Below are positions 1-5,555 of a stretch of 5,555 nucleotides of DNA, in pieces (position 1 is the first letter of the stretch; every line of letters begins with the position of its first letter). Below the pieces are notes generated by a model that ran no database searches, was not told the origin of the DNA, and saw only the letters and a list, made by a program, of their open reading frames with translations. A program made the translations under genes and the position numbers. The stretch comes from Methylococcaceae bacterium (lineage in GTDB: Bacteria; Pseudomonadota; Gammaproteobacteria; Methylococcales; Methylomonadaceae), in NCBI GenBank assembly GCA_013138855.1, contig WTBX01000235.1:1-5555 (forward strand). Direction: 5' to 3'.

Positions 1-753
1 GAAGGAAAATTACATTGGTTGCATTCGGCATCAACCGATAAACTAACGGATTACGAAGTCCATAAAAAACGCGGTCAAGAAGGCATAGATGCGGCGGGCA
101 TTCTCGAAGGTTACGAAGGCAAATTAGTCCACGACCATTGGAAACCCTATTTTACTTATGATGATTGTGAACATATTGCCTGCAATGCCCATCACCTTCG
201 CGAACTCATTTATATTGGGAAGCAGTTCCGACAGCCGTGGGCGGGTGAGATGGCAACATTACTGGTTGAAATTAAAGGTACCATCGATGAAATTAAAGAT
301 GCCTTCGATGATACGAAGGCTGACAAAAATCATTTGAGTGAAGCGCAATTGCTGCTCTTTGAAAAACACTATGATGCGCTGATTATTACAGGACTTGAGG
401 AAAACCCTTTTGTTGCCGCCGAAGTGGTTGAAGGCAAGGCGAAAAAAAGAGGCAAACCAAAACAAACGCCAGCCCATAATCTTTTGGTACGCTTGAGAGA
501 TTTTAAAACAGGAACGTTGGCGTTCATGTACGATTTTTCAATACCGTTCGACAACAACCTTGCCGAGCGCGATGTTCGAATGGTTAAGGTCAAGCAAAAA
601 GTTTCAGGTGGATTTAGAACGTTGGAAGGTGCGAAAGAATTTGCGTCTATCCGCAGTTATATCTCCACTGCCCGCAAAAATTCGGTGAGTATTTTTGGTG
701 CAATCCGAGATGCCTTTTCTGGCAATCCTTTTATTCCCGCACCTCAATCTTAA
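1..753 (+). CDS. tnpC: IS66-family transposase, C-terminal part (5' end outside window)
   Basis: The reading frame is open from base 1 (EGKLHW, then LHSASTDKLT), so the TTG at 19 is an internal leucine codon and the gene begins left of the window. The visible 250 residues match the catalytic and C-terminal part of IS66 transposases (DDE_Tnp_IS66 plus the short IS66 C-terminal domain). Landmarks are VHDHWKPYF, whose second Asp (codon 133-135) is a likely DDE residue; CNAHHLREL at about 181-207; and DNNLAERDVRMVKVKQK, whose Glu (565-567) is the likely catalytic Glu. The tail SIRSYISTARKN...FSGNPF is typical of the family, and the natural stop is TAA at 751-753. The protein is a nuclear-style cut/copy DDE recombinase acting on the element's ends. 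The visible part has no frameshift or internal stop, so the copy may be intact. Accessory tnpA/tnpB genes, if present, would lie upstream. The family call is very secure; the subgroup is not determined. Confidence 0.95.
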   Translation, partial: EGKLHWLHSASTDKLTDYEVHKKRGQEGIDAAGILEGYEGKLVHDHWKPYFTYDDCEHIACNAHHLRELIYIGKQFRQPWAGEMATLLVEIKGTIDEIKDAFDDTKADKNHLSEAQLLLFEKHYDALIITGLEENPFVAAEVVEGKAKKRGKPKQTPAHNLLVRLRDFKTGTLAFMYDFSIPFDNNLAERDVRMVKVKQKVSGGFRTLEGAKEFASIRSYISTARKNSVSIFGAIRDAFSGNPFIPAPQS

Positions 754-770
754 AATCCCTCATTTTTGTG

Positions 771-791
771 TGGGGTGGCCTGAGTAGTTAC
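771..791. repeat. Probable right terminal inverted repeat of the IS66 element
   Basis: A GC-richer block (ggggtggcctgagtagttac, within 771-791) follows the transposase stop and ends in TTAC. Read inward from the end it is GTAACTACTCAGG, which fits the GTAA start of IS66-family termini. It stands out from the AT-rich sequence on both sides. The left partner is not in the window, so the exact length of the repeat is unknown. Confidence 0.5.
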
Positions 792-801
792 GTTAAATTT
801 T

Positions 802-931
802 GCATTTCAAAACTCTATTTGGGAACGCATACCGACAAGCTCTGCTTGGAGTTTTCAGATATTGGTAGGTTACTTATTATCCGTCAAGCAGAGCTTGATA
901 AATAGGCATTCCAAAACAGAGTTTGGGAATG
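802..931. repeat. Nested palindromic intergenic repeat (REP/BIME- or MITE-like)
   Basis: Four small hairpins lie in order: an imperfect stem at 802-828 (gcatttcaaa.../...tttgggaacgc), a 5-bp stem at 836-848 (caagc-tct-gcttg), a 6-bp stem at 884-898 (tcaagc-aga-gcttga), and an 11-bp stem with one mismatch at 907-931 (cattccaaaac-aga-gtttgggaatg). The second and third are exact reverse complements of each other over 13 bases. The first and fourth are imperfect reverse complements. The whole unit is therefore one large dyad centred near 866, with a non-symmetric middle at about 849-883. It lies between two convergent genes (the transposase and the exported protein), the usual place for REP-type repeats, and could also act as a bidirectional terminator, although no clear T-tract follows. 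No coding potential is seen here. Confidence 0.75.
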
Positions 932-961
932 AGAGATAAAATATTGAAATGATATTTTTAA

Positions 962-1408
962 CTATTTCCAACTCTTATTTTTAATTTTAACCGTCATTTT
1001 ATAAGACGTGTTACCGCGCGATCCCATCACATAAAAATCTAACGCGTTTTGTTTACCATTTTTTGAATAAGCTGGGTTTGGTAGCCGACCATACCAATAG
1101 CCCGTTCCTACTTCGGTATTTCCTGCAATGGGAATATCTTCACCTGAGCCATAAGAATAAGCTGTGACTGCAAACACGGCATTATCCTCTAAAGATGAAA
1201 TGGTCACTTCCATCCATTGCCCTGCGCCAGCTATTAAAGAATAGTGATCGCTATCACCACGAATAACGCTACCTTTAACTGCTCCTGAAACATAGCCTTT
1301 TTTAAAGACAATTTCACCTTGTTCGATACTGGCAGCATGAGAAATGTTTGCAGTACTCATTAAACTGCAACTCATCATAAAAGGGATGACATAGGTTTTT
1401 ATTTTCAT
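962..1408 (-). CDS. Small exported protein, PliI/PliG lysozyme-inhibitor-like (putative)
   Basis: This 148-residue protein has a Sec-type signal peptide: Lys2 and Lys4, a hydrophobic stretch at about 6-22, and probable cleavage after SHA at residue 25. There is no lipobox Cys, so a soluble periplasmic protein is expected. The mature part (about 123 residues) is beta-rich. FKKG at 35-38, then G-x-V-x-G...D-x-Y-x-L-x-A-x-x-G-Q (45-64) and x-V-x-I-S (68-71), and a tail with FYVMGSRG...YKMTVKI (125-142), resemble from memory the layout of the periplasmic g- and i-type lysozyme inhibitors (E. coli PliG, Aeromonas PliI) and the related PPC beta-sandwich. Residues 101-110 (GTGYWYGRLP) form an aromatic patch. 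The gene lies 48 bp downstream of a muramidase on the same strand, with no obvious terminator between them, so co-transcription is likely. The ribosome binding site is weak (aaag, 8 nt upstream of ATG). The lysozyme-inhibitor role is inferred from resemblance and context. The alternative is a generic PPC-domain secreted protein. Confidence 0.5.
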   Translation of the reverse strand: MKIKTYVIPFMMSCSLMSTANISHAASIEQGEIVFKKGYVSGAVKGSVIRGDSDHYSLIAGAGQWMEVTISSLEDNAVFAVTAYSYGSGEDIPIAGNTEVGTGYWYGRLPNPAYSKNGKQNALDFYVMGSRGNTSYKMTVKIKNKSWK

Positions 1409-1456
1409 TTGATAATCTTTAAGTCAGGTGAGTTAATTTCTTAAATTGTTAAATGT

Positions 1457-2191
1457 TTAAGATGCAATGAGTCCTAATGCTTGATAAGTTTTTCTACCTG
1501 CAATACCATCAGCTTCTAACCCTGTTTCTAGTTGAAAGCCTTTTAAGAATCCGTCAGTTATATCATCAAACTCTCCAGTAACCTTAATTTCCAAAGCTTC
1601 TTGTAATTTTTTAACCCATTTACCTGTAGAGCCTAATTTCACGGTCTCATAATCAATAGTGGGAATTATTGCTTCTTTTTTACTCGCAAGTTTTAAGCCG
1701 TGAGTGCGTACACCTGTAACACGTCTTTGCCAGCCACGCCCAAAGGTGTTCCAAGTTCTAAGCCTTCTTAAAAAGACAAGTCTTTCATCGCACATTTGAT
1801 TAATGGTTGTGACAGCATCCTGCTCTAATGTTTTTTCAATGGTTTTGTTGCCAATTGCTCCATCAACACTTGCGCCAACTGCTGCCTGTAGCCATTTTGC
1901 AGATCGTCCAGGCCCTGAATTAACCGCTTGGTCAAATGCGACATAATCTACGCCAGCAGGTAGCTCATCACATTGACACTTGTCCCAGTAACCTTTTTTA
2001 TAAATTTTTTGTAATTGCTTGTTGGTAATTTTCTTTAAATCATTTTTAGTCTGTGATTTACCATAAAAGCGGCGAAAAGTTTTTAGGGTTACACCTTTAT
2101 TGGTTGCACCACCTGGGTCGCGTGGGTGATCGACATAACCGCCTTCATGAATAAGAACCTGCTTAAGTGAGCTTTTAAAATTATTGTTCAT
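1457..2191 (-). CDS. GH108-family muramidase (endolysin-like) with peptidoglycan-binding domains
   Basis: This 244-residue enzyme is predicted to cleave the MurNAc-GlcNAc glycan bond of peptidoglycan. Residues about 8-95 are a GH108 lysozyme domain with the family signature HEGGYVDHPRDPGGATNKGVT (15-35); Glu16 in EGGY is the expected catalytic acid. Residues about 83-165 match the PG_binding_3 module (YVAFDQAVNSGPGRSAKWLQ, then VDGAIGNKTI). Residues about 183-243 form a second, PG_binding_1-type wall-binding module (GSTGKWVKKLQEAL...TGLEADGIAGRKTYQAL). Most phage and zeliaC-like GH108 proteins stop after the first two domains, so the extra C-terminal binder lengthens it. There is no signal peptide or membrane segment. 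The start is supported by an aaaagg ribosome binding site 7 nt upstream (2199-2204). No holin, spanin or other phage gene is visible, so this is a stand-alone gene rather than an evident prophage lysis cassette. The inhibitor-like gene follows 48 bp downstream. Confidence 0.9.
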   Translation of the reverse strand: MNNNFKSSLKQVLIHEGGYVDHPRDPGGATNKGVTLKTFRRFYGKSQTKNDLKKITNKQLQKIYKKGYWDKCQCDELPAGVDYVAFDQAVNSGPGRSAKWLQAAVGASVDGAIGNKTIEKTLEQDAVTTINQMCDERLVFLRRLRTWNTFGRGWQRRVTGVRTHGLKLASKKEAIIPTIDYETVKLGSTGKWVKKLQEALEIKVTGEFDDITDGFLKGFQLETGLEADGIAGRKTYQALGLIAS

Positions 2192-2198
2192 TATTATG

Positions 2199-2204
2199 CC
2201 TTTT
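2199..2204 (-). promoter_or_regulatory. Ribosome binding site of the muramidase gene
   Basis: On the minus strand AAAAGG lies 7 nt before the ATG at 2191. It is the only purine-rich Shine-Dalgarno match near the start and supports this ATG over downstream alternatives. Confidence 0.6.
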
Positions 2205-2212
2205 TAATATTT

Positions 2213-2241
2213 ATTATTTGAATTTTGTGAATCCCAGTAAA
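2213..2241 (-). promoter_or_regulatory. Candidate sigma70 promoter for the muramidase unit
   Basis: On the minus strand TTTACT (2241-2236, 4 of 6 to the -35 consensus) is followed after 17 bases by AATAAT (2218-2213, 5 of 6 to the -10 consensus). Transcription would begin near 2206, giving a short leader that still contains the aaaagg ribosome binding site. The region is AT-rich, so chance matches are likely. Confidence 0.3.
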
Positions 2242-2275
2242 ACTTAAACCATAATGGCAAGATTGTCACTAACAA

Positions 2276-2321
2276 TTGACCATAGTGGGTATTAAATTTT
2301 AATAAATTCATTTTGACCATA
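2276..2321. repeat. Direct repeat of a 9-mer in the divergent control region
   Basis: TTGACCATA occurs exactly at 2276-2284 and 2313-2321 (37 bp apart). A shorter match, ACCATAAT, occurs at 2248-2255 and again at 2316-2323. A small imperfect palindrome (attaaattttaat, 2291-2303) lies between the two 9-mers. Together they could be binding sites for a regulator shared by the divergent units, but AT-rich sequence makes chance repeats plausible. Confidence 0.3.
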
Positions 2322-2381
2322 ATTCACTTCATTAATATTGTCTTACCGATATAAAAGCAAAGGTTTGCATTCTAGTTCAAC

Positions 2382-2397
2382 AATACGCTATCGTATT
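2382..2397. promoter_or_regulatory. Inverted repeat, candidate operator upstream of pncB
   Basis: AATACG and CGTATT form perfect 6-bp arms around a 4-bp centre (ctat). The dyad ends 38 bp before the pncB start and sits immediately upstream of a -10-like TATAAA at 2401-2406, so a bound protein would block RNA polymerase. NAD-salvage genes such as pncB are known to be repressed by NadR- or NrtR-type regulators in various gammaproteobacteria. Which regulator, if any, uses this site cannot be told from the window. Confidence 0.4.
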
Positions 2398-2400
2398 CAT

Positions 2401-2406
2401 TATAAA
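2401..2406 (+). promoter_or_regulatory. Candidate -10 element for pncB-nadE
   Basis: TATAAA matches the sigma70 -10 consensus at 5 of 6 positions and would start transcription near 2413, about 23 nt before the pncB ATG. No good -35 is found at 16-18 bp; the nearest, ttcaac at 2376-2381, is weak and 19 bp away. An alternative TATAAA lies at 2350-2355, and ttgcat (2365-2370) with tatcgt (2389-2394) is another weak pair. Confidence 0.3.
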
Positions 2407-2435
2407 CAATTTGCTACGTCTTACGAGAACTTCAT

Positions 2436-3605
2436 ATGATTCAATCCATCCTTGATAACGATCTTTATAAATTAACCATGCAGCAAGCCGTTTTAGCGGC
2501 TGCACCTGATGCTGAGGTGGTTTATAAATTTAAAAATCGCCGCCCTGAAAAGCAGGTTAATAAGGCGATGTTTAGCGGCATTCAGCAAGATATAGAGCAA
2601 TTGGCTAAATTGAAAATGGATGCAGTAGAGCATGATTGGTTAGCTAAAGAATGCGCGTTTTTCAACCCTGCTTATTTGGAATATTTAGCTAATTATCGCT
2701 TTAATCCTGATGAATTGATTTTAGACCATAACGATAATGAATTATCGTTGACGATTAAAGGACTTTGGCATAGTACGATTATGTGGGAAGTGCCGTTGAT
2801 GGCGATTATTAGTCGCAATCATTTTTTACATTCGGATAAGAGCTGGAATAAAAAGAAAACGCCAGAAAAACAAGAGGCGAAAGCTCTACAAAAAGCTAAA
2901 AATTTATCCGATGCGGGTTGCTTGTGGGCGGATTTTGGAACACGGCGACGACGTAATTATGAGTCACAAAATCGAATTGTGGAAACGCATAAAAACTATA
3001 AGGGCTTTGTCGGTACGTCAAATGTACATCTTGCCTGTAAACATGGTGTTAAACCGATTGGAACGATGGCGCATGAGTGGATTATGGCGGGGTCGGTGTT
3101 ATGGAGTTTACGTCATGCTAACCGTTATGCTTTGGCAGAATGGGGAAAAATTTATCACGGTCAGTTAGGCATTGCTTTAACCGATACTTTTGGAACGCCT
3201 GCCTTTTTTAATGATTTTGACCAGCAATTAGCGCGTGAATACGATGGGGTGCGTCATGATTCGGCGGATCCTTTCACCTTTGCCGATCAAGTTATTCAAT
3301 ATTATCGCTCACTAGGCATAGATCCTGCGAGTAAGTCTATTGTTTTCAGTGACAGTTTAAATACTGAATTGGCGATTGAATTACAGCAATTTTGTCATGG
3401 TCGCATTAAATGCTCATTTGGTATTGGTACGCATTTTTCTAATGATTATGAAGGTAGCCCTGCTTTAAATATCGTCATCAAAATTTCTGAAATCAATGGC
3501 GTGCCTGTGGTGAAATTAAGTGATGATGAGGGTAAAGCAACGGGCGATAAAAATGCGGTTCGTGTGGCTAAATGGACATTCGGGCTAGGTGGTTTGGATG
3601 AATAA
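2436..3605 (+). CDS. pncB: Nicotinate phosphoribosyltransferase
   Basis: This cytoplasmic enzyme joins nicotinate and PRPP to form nicotinate mononucleotide with ATP hydrolysis, the entry step of the Preiss-Handler NAD salvage route. The 389-residue protein is close to the roughly 400 residues of the enterobacterial enzyme and carries its motifs in order: DNDLYKLTMQQAV at 7-19; DFGTRRR at 166-172; GTSNVHLA at 193-200; GTMAHEW at 209-215, with His213 corresponding to the His that is phosphorylated in the Salmonella enzyme; RHDSADPF at 273-280; FSDSLN at 304-309; and FGIGTHFSND at 328-337. The C-terminal ALNIVIKISEINGVPVVKLSDD is also typical. The ATG at 2436 gives the standard N-terminus; its ribosome binding site is weak (gaga, about 7 nt upstream). 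It is the first gene of an operon with nadE, overlapping it by 8 nt, and is preceded by a dyad that may be an operator. The assignment is very secure. Confidence 0.97.
   Translation: MIQSILDNDLYKLTMQQAVLAAAPDAEVVYKFKNRRPEKQVNKAMFSGIQQDIEQLAKLKMDAVEHDWLAKECAFFNPAYLEYLANYRFNPDELILDHNDNELSLTIKGLWHSTIMWEVPLMAIISRNHFLHSDKSWNKKKTPEKQEAKALQKAKNLSDAGCLWADFGTRRRRNYESQNRIVETHKNYKGFVGTSNVHLACKHGVKPIGTMAHEWIMAGSVLWSLRHANRYALAEWGKIYHGQLGIALTDTFGTPAFFNDFDQQLAREYDGVRHDSADPFTFADQVIQYYRSLGIDPASKSIVFSDSLNTELAIELQQFCHGRIKCSFGIGTHFSNDYEGSPALNIVIKISEINGVPVVKLSDDEGKATGDKNAVRVAKWTFGLGGLDE
3587..3592 (+). promoter_or_regulatory. Ribosome binding site of nadE, inside the pncB 3' end
   Basis: AGGTGG lies 5 nt before the ATG at 3598, within the last codons of pncB. 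This settles the nadE start and indicates translational coupling. The next ATG, at 3608, is in another frame and runs into a stop after five codons. Confidence 0.65.
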
Positions 3606-5555
3606 ACATGGTTTTGTTCGATTAAGCTGCATTTCACCCAAGGTTCATATTGCGAACCCCAAAGCCAATATAGCAGAGATGCAAACCGCCTTAGCGGAAC
3701 ATCAAGATAGCGATATTGTGTTGTTTCCTGAATTATCTATCACAGGCTACACTTGTGGCGATTTATTTAATCATGATGTTTTATTGGATGAGGCGGAACT
3801 GTGTTTACTTGAATTTGCCAAGCAAGTTGGTGAGCAATTGGTACTTGTCGGTTTACCTCTGAGAGCAGGGAATGCTTTATATAATTGTGGGGTGGCGTTG
3901 AATCAAGGACGTATTATTGGAGCATTTCCGAAACAATTTCTTCCTAATTATGGTGAATTTTACGAGGCACGTTGGTTTAGAGCCGCTAATGGAAATGAAC
4001 CGAAAATGATTGCGCTTGCAGGGGAAACCGTTCCTTTTGGAATTGACCTTTTATTCAAATACCAAGGCAATCATGTTGCCGCTTGTCCTGTTGTTGTTAG
4101 CGGAGTGATTTGCGAGGATGACTGGATGCCAATTTCGCCCGCCGCGTTTCAATCTTTAGCGGGAGCAACCGTTCAATGTAACCTTTCCGCCAGTAATGAA
4201 ACCATTGGTAAGCATCAATATCGTTTAAATACTTTGGTGATTGGACAATCAGGGCGGCATTTATCTGCCTGTGCTTATGCGAGTGCGGGAGCGTCTGAAT
4301 CGACTACCGATTTAGTGTTTGGAGGTCACATGGCGATCGCGGAAAATGGTTCGCTACTCGCTGATTCGCGTCGTGTCGGTGATGGCTTAGACTATGATAA
4401 TGATGGCTATGCGATTAGTGCAGATATTGATGTAAAAAGTCTATTAGCAGAACGTCATCGTATGGGCAGTTATGCCGATTGTTCAGGTCGTCATCATAAT
4501 CAACATGAATACCGTTATTTGGATTTTTCATTATCTGAAAGTCAAGCGGAACGCGAGTTAATTAATAAGGTAACAGGGTCGCCTTTTGTCCCGAAGAATA
4601 AATCTGAATTAGAAGCACGTTGTGCGGAAGTTTTCGGGATTCAAGTCGCAGGCTTAACCAAACGCTTACAACAATTGGGAGATAATCCACATATTTGGGT
4701 GGGAATTTCAGGTGGTCTGGATTCTACTCTCGCAGCTTTAGCGGCTTTAAAAGCCTTTGATGCGATGGGTTTGCCGCGTTCAAATTTACACGGTTTAACC
4801 ATGCCAGGTTTTGGGACTTCTGATTTAACCAAAGGTAATGCTGATGAATTTATGCAACTTACAGGGATGTCTCAACATGAAGAAAGTATTTGTCAATTAG
4901 CCTTGGATGCTTTTAAAACCCAAAATCATAAAGCTTTTGGAATCATCGAGCCTGATTGTTCCTTAGCTGAATTTAAACGCGCTTTGGCTGAATTAACGCC
5001 AGAACAGCGCGACAAAGGTGATTTAGTCTTTGAAAATGTCCAAGCACGGTTAAGAACCTTTTTATTAATGTCGCATGGTTTTGTTTTAGGAACGGGAGAT
5101 TTAAGCGAGTTGGCTCTAGGTTGGTGTACTTATAATGCCGATCACATGAGTATGTACAATGTGAATTGTTCGATTCCGAAAACCTTGGTGAGTTGGCTAG
5201 TGCGCTATGTTGCCGAGCATGAATATGAAGGACATTTGCGCGAAGTGTTGATGTCGATTGCAGACACTACGATTTCACCCGAATTATTACCTGTAGCAGC
5301 AGATGGTTCAATAGCTCAGGCAACCGAAGATACTTTAGGCGCGTATGAATTACATGATTTCTTTTTATATCATATGCAGCGCAAAGGACACGCACCAGAG
5401 AAAATTTTATATTTAGCGCAGAATGCAGAGTTTAATAAAAGTTATAGTCCTGCACAAATCAGTGAGACCTTAGAATTATTTTATAAACGCTTCTTTTCTC
5501 AGCAATATAAACGCTCTTGTGTGCCTGATGGGCCTAAAGTCGGTTCGGTATCTTT
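3598..5555 (+). CDS. nadE: Glutamine-dependent NAD(+) synthetase, 3' end cut by window edge
   Basis: The frame is open from ATG 3598 to the right edge (652 complete codons) with no stop, so the gene is partial only because the window ends. It performs the last step of NAD synthesis, amidating nicotinate adenine dinucleotide with ATP, with ammonia released from glutamine. The N-terminal nitrilase-type glutaminase domain (about 5-280) has its full Glu-Lys-Cys triad: Glu45 in FPELSITGY, Lys112 in FPKQFLPNYGEFYEAR, Cys172 in VICEDDW. The C-terminal synthetase domain (about 340 onward) has the ATP pyrophosphatase P-loop SGGLDS (371-376), MPGFGTSDLTKGNA (402-415) and GTGDLSELALGW...YNVNCSIPKTLV (498-531). 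The last visible stretch, FSQQYKRSCVPDGPKVGS, lies near the end of long NadE proteins (about 680 residues, as in Mycobacterium tuberculosis), so roughly 25-40 residues are missing. It overlaps pncB by 8 nt and has a good AGGTGG ribosome binding site, consistent with tight co-expression. Confidence 0.96.
   Translation, partial: MNKHGFVRLSCISPKVHIANPKANIAEMQTALAEHQDSDIVLFPELSITGYTCGDLFNHDVLLDEAELCLLEFAKQVGEQLVLVGLPLRAGNALYNCGVALNQGRIIGAFPKQFLPNYGEFYEARWFRAANGNEPKMIALAGETVPFGIDLLFKYQGNHVAACPVVVSGVICEDDWMPISPAAFQSLAGATVQCNLSASNETIGKHQYRLNTLVIGQSGRHLSACAYASAGASESTTDLVFGGHMAIAENGSLLADSRRVGDGLDYDNDGYAISADIDVKSLLAERHRMGSYADCSGRHHNQHEYRYLDFSLSESQAERELINKVTGSPFVPKNKSELEARCAEVFGIQVAGLTKRLQQLGDNPHIWVGISGGLDSTLAALAALKAFDAMGLPRSNLHGLTMPGFGTSDLTKGNADEFMQLTGMSQHEESICQLALDAFKTQNHKAFGIIEPDCSLAEFKRALAELTPEQRDKGDLVFENVQARLRTFLLMSHGFVLGTGDLSELALGWCTYNADHMSMYNVNCSIPKTLVSWLVRYVAEHEYEGHLREVLMSIADTTISPELLPVAADGSIAQATEDTLGAYELHDFFLYHMQRKGHAPEKILYLAQNAEFNKSYSPAQISETLELFYKRFFSQQYKRSCVPDGPKVGSVS

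Larger units (their letters stand above)
1..791 (+). mobile_element. IS66-family insertion sequence, right-hand part
   Basis: The element is represented by its transposase 3' portion and about 38 bp of non-coding tail. IS66-family ends characteristically begin 5'-GTAA, so the right end should read ...TTAC. The string gtagttac ending at 791 fits this and lies close behind the transposase stop, which is typical spacing. The left end is outside the window, so neither the inverted-repeat match nor the usual 8-bp target duplication can be confirmed. If the boundary is right, the duplicated target would be the 8 bases 792-799 (gttaaatt). Confidence 0.6.

Noticed and set aside
19..21. TTG as the true start of the transposase
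   Set aside because: The frame is open to base 1 and the preceding residues (EGKLHW) continue the conserved IS66 sequence, so the gene starts outside the window.
259..593. Antisense open frames within the transposase gene
   Set aside because: They lie wholly opposite a strongly conserved transposase frame, show no family resemblance, and are best explained as chance frames.
802..931. Possible CRISPR-like repeat cluster
   Set aside because: The repeated units occur once in each orientation with unequal spacing, and there are only two copies of each; this is a palindrome, not direct repeats with regular spacers.
962..2191. Prophage lysis cassette
   Set aside because: Only the lysozyme-type gene is present; there is no holin, spanin, tail or integrase gene in view, and the next gene downstream encodes a signal-peptide protein unlike a holin.
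2911..3168. Alternate-frame open stretch on the plus strand inside pncB
   Set aside because: It overlaps the conserved core of pncB in another frame and its product has no recognisable features.
3446..3637. Antisense open frame across the pncB-nadE junction
   Set aside because: It covers well-conserved codons of both genes on the other strand; no ribosome binding site or family resemblance was seen.
4641..4832. Antisense open frame within nadE
   Set aside because: It lies opposite the conserved ATP-binding P-loop region of nadE, so it is a shadow of that gene.

Overview
The window looks like gammaproteobacterial chromosome: moderately AT-rich, with conserved NAD-salvage genes of proteobacterial type, an IS66-family insertion sequence, and a palindromic intergenic repeat. 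The repeat resembles elements I associate with gammaproteobacterial methanotrophs and sulfur oxidisers (Methylococcales/Thiotrichales). That placement is an inference from general look and is held weakly. No rRNA, tRNA or CRISPR array was seen.

Layout: (i) 1-791, right-hand part of an IS66-family element: the C-terminal part of the transposase (start lies left of the window) and a probable terminal inverted repeat ending in TTAC. (ii) 802-931, a nested palindromic repeat of about 130 bp (four small hairpins, with the two halves roughly inverted copies of each other) between convergent transcription units. (iii) 2191-962, a minus-strand two-gene unit: first a GH108-type muramidase with two peptidoglycan-binding modules and no signal peptide, then 48 bp downstream a small exported protein that resembles periplasmic lysozyme inhibitors of the PliI/PliG type. 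(iv) 2192-2435, an AT-rich divergent control region with candidate promoters for both directions, a 6+4+6 dyad just upstream of pncB, and a repeated 9-mer. (v) 2436-5555, a plus-strand operon: pncB (nicotinate phosphoribosyltransferase), then nadE (glutamine-dependent NAD synthetase), overlapping by 8 nt; nadE runs off the right edge some tens of codons short of its end.

How they work together: PncB makes nicotinate mononucleotide from nicotinate, and NadE performs the last amidation to NAD. The adenylyltransferase step between them (NadD) is not encoded here. The most interesting part is the muramidase/inhibitor pair, which could be a wall-degrading enzyme with its own periplasmic protector (effector-immunity or autolysin-control type). 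The pairing is seen in the sequence; the functional link is inference.
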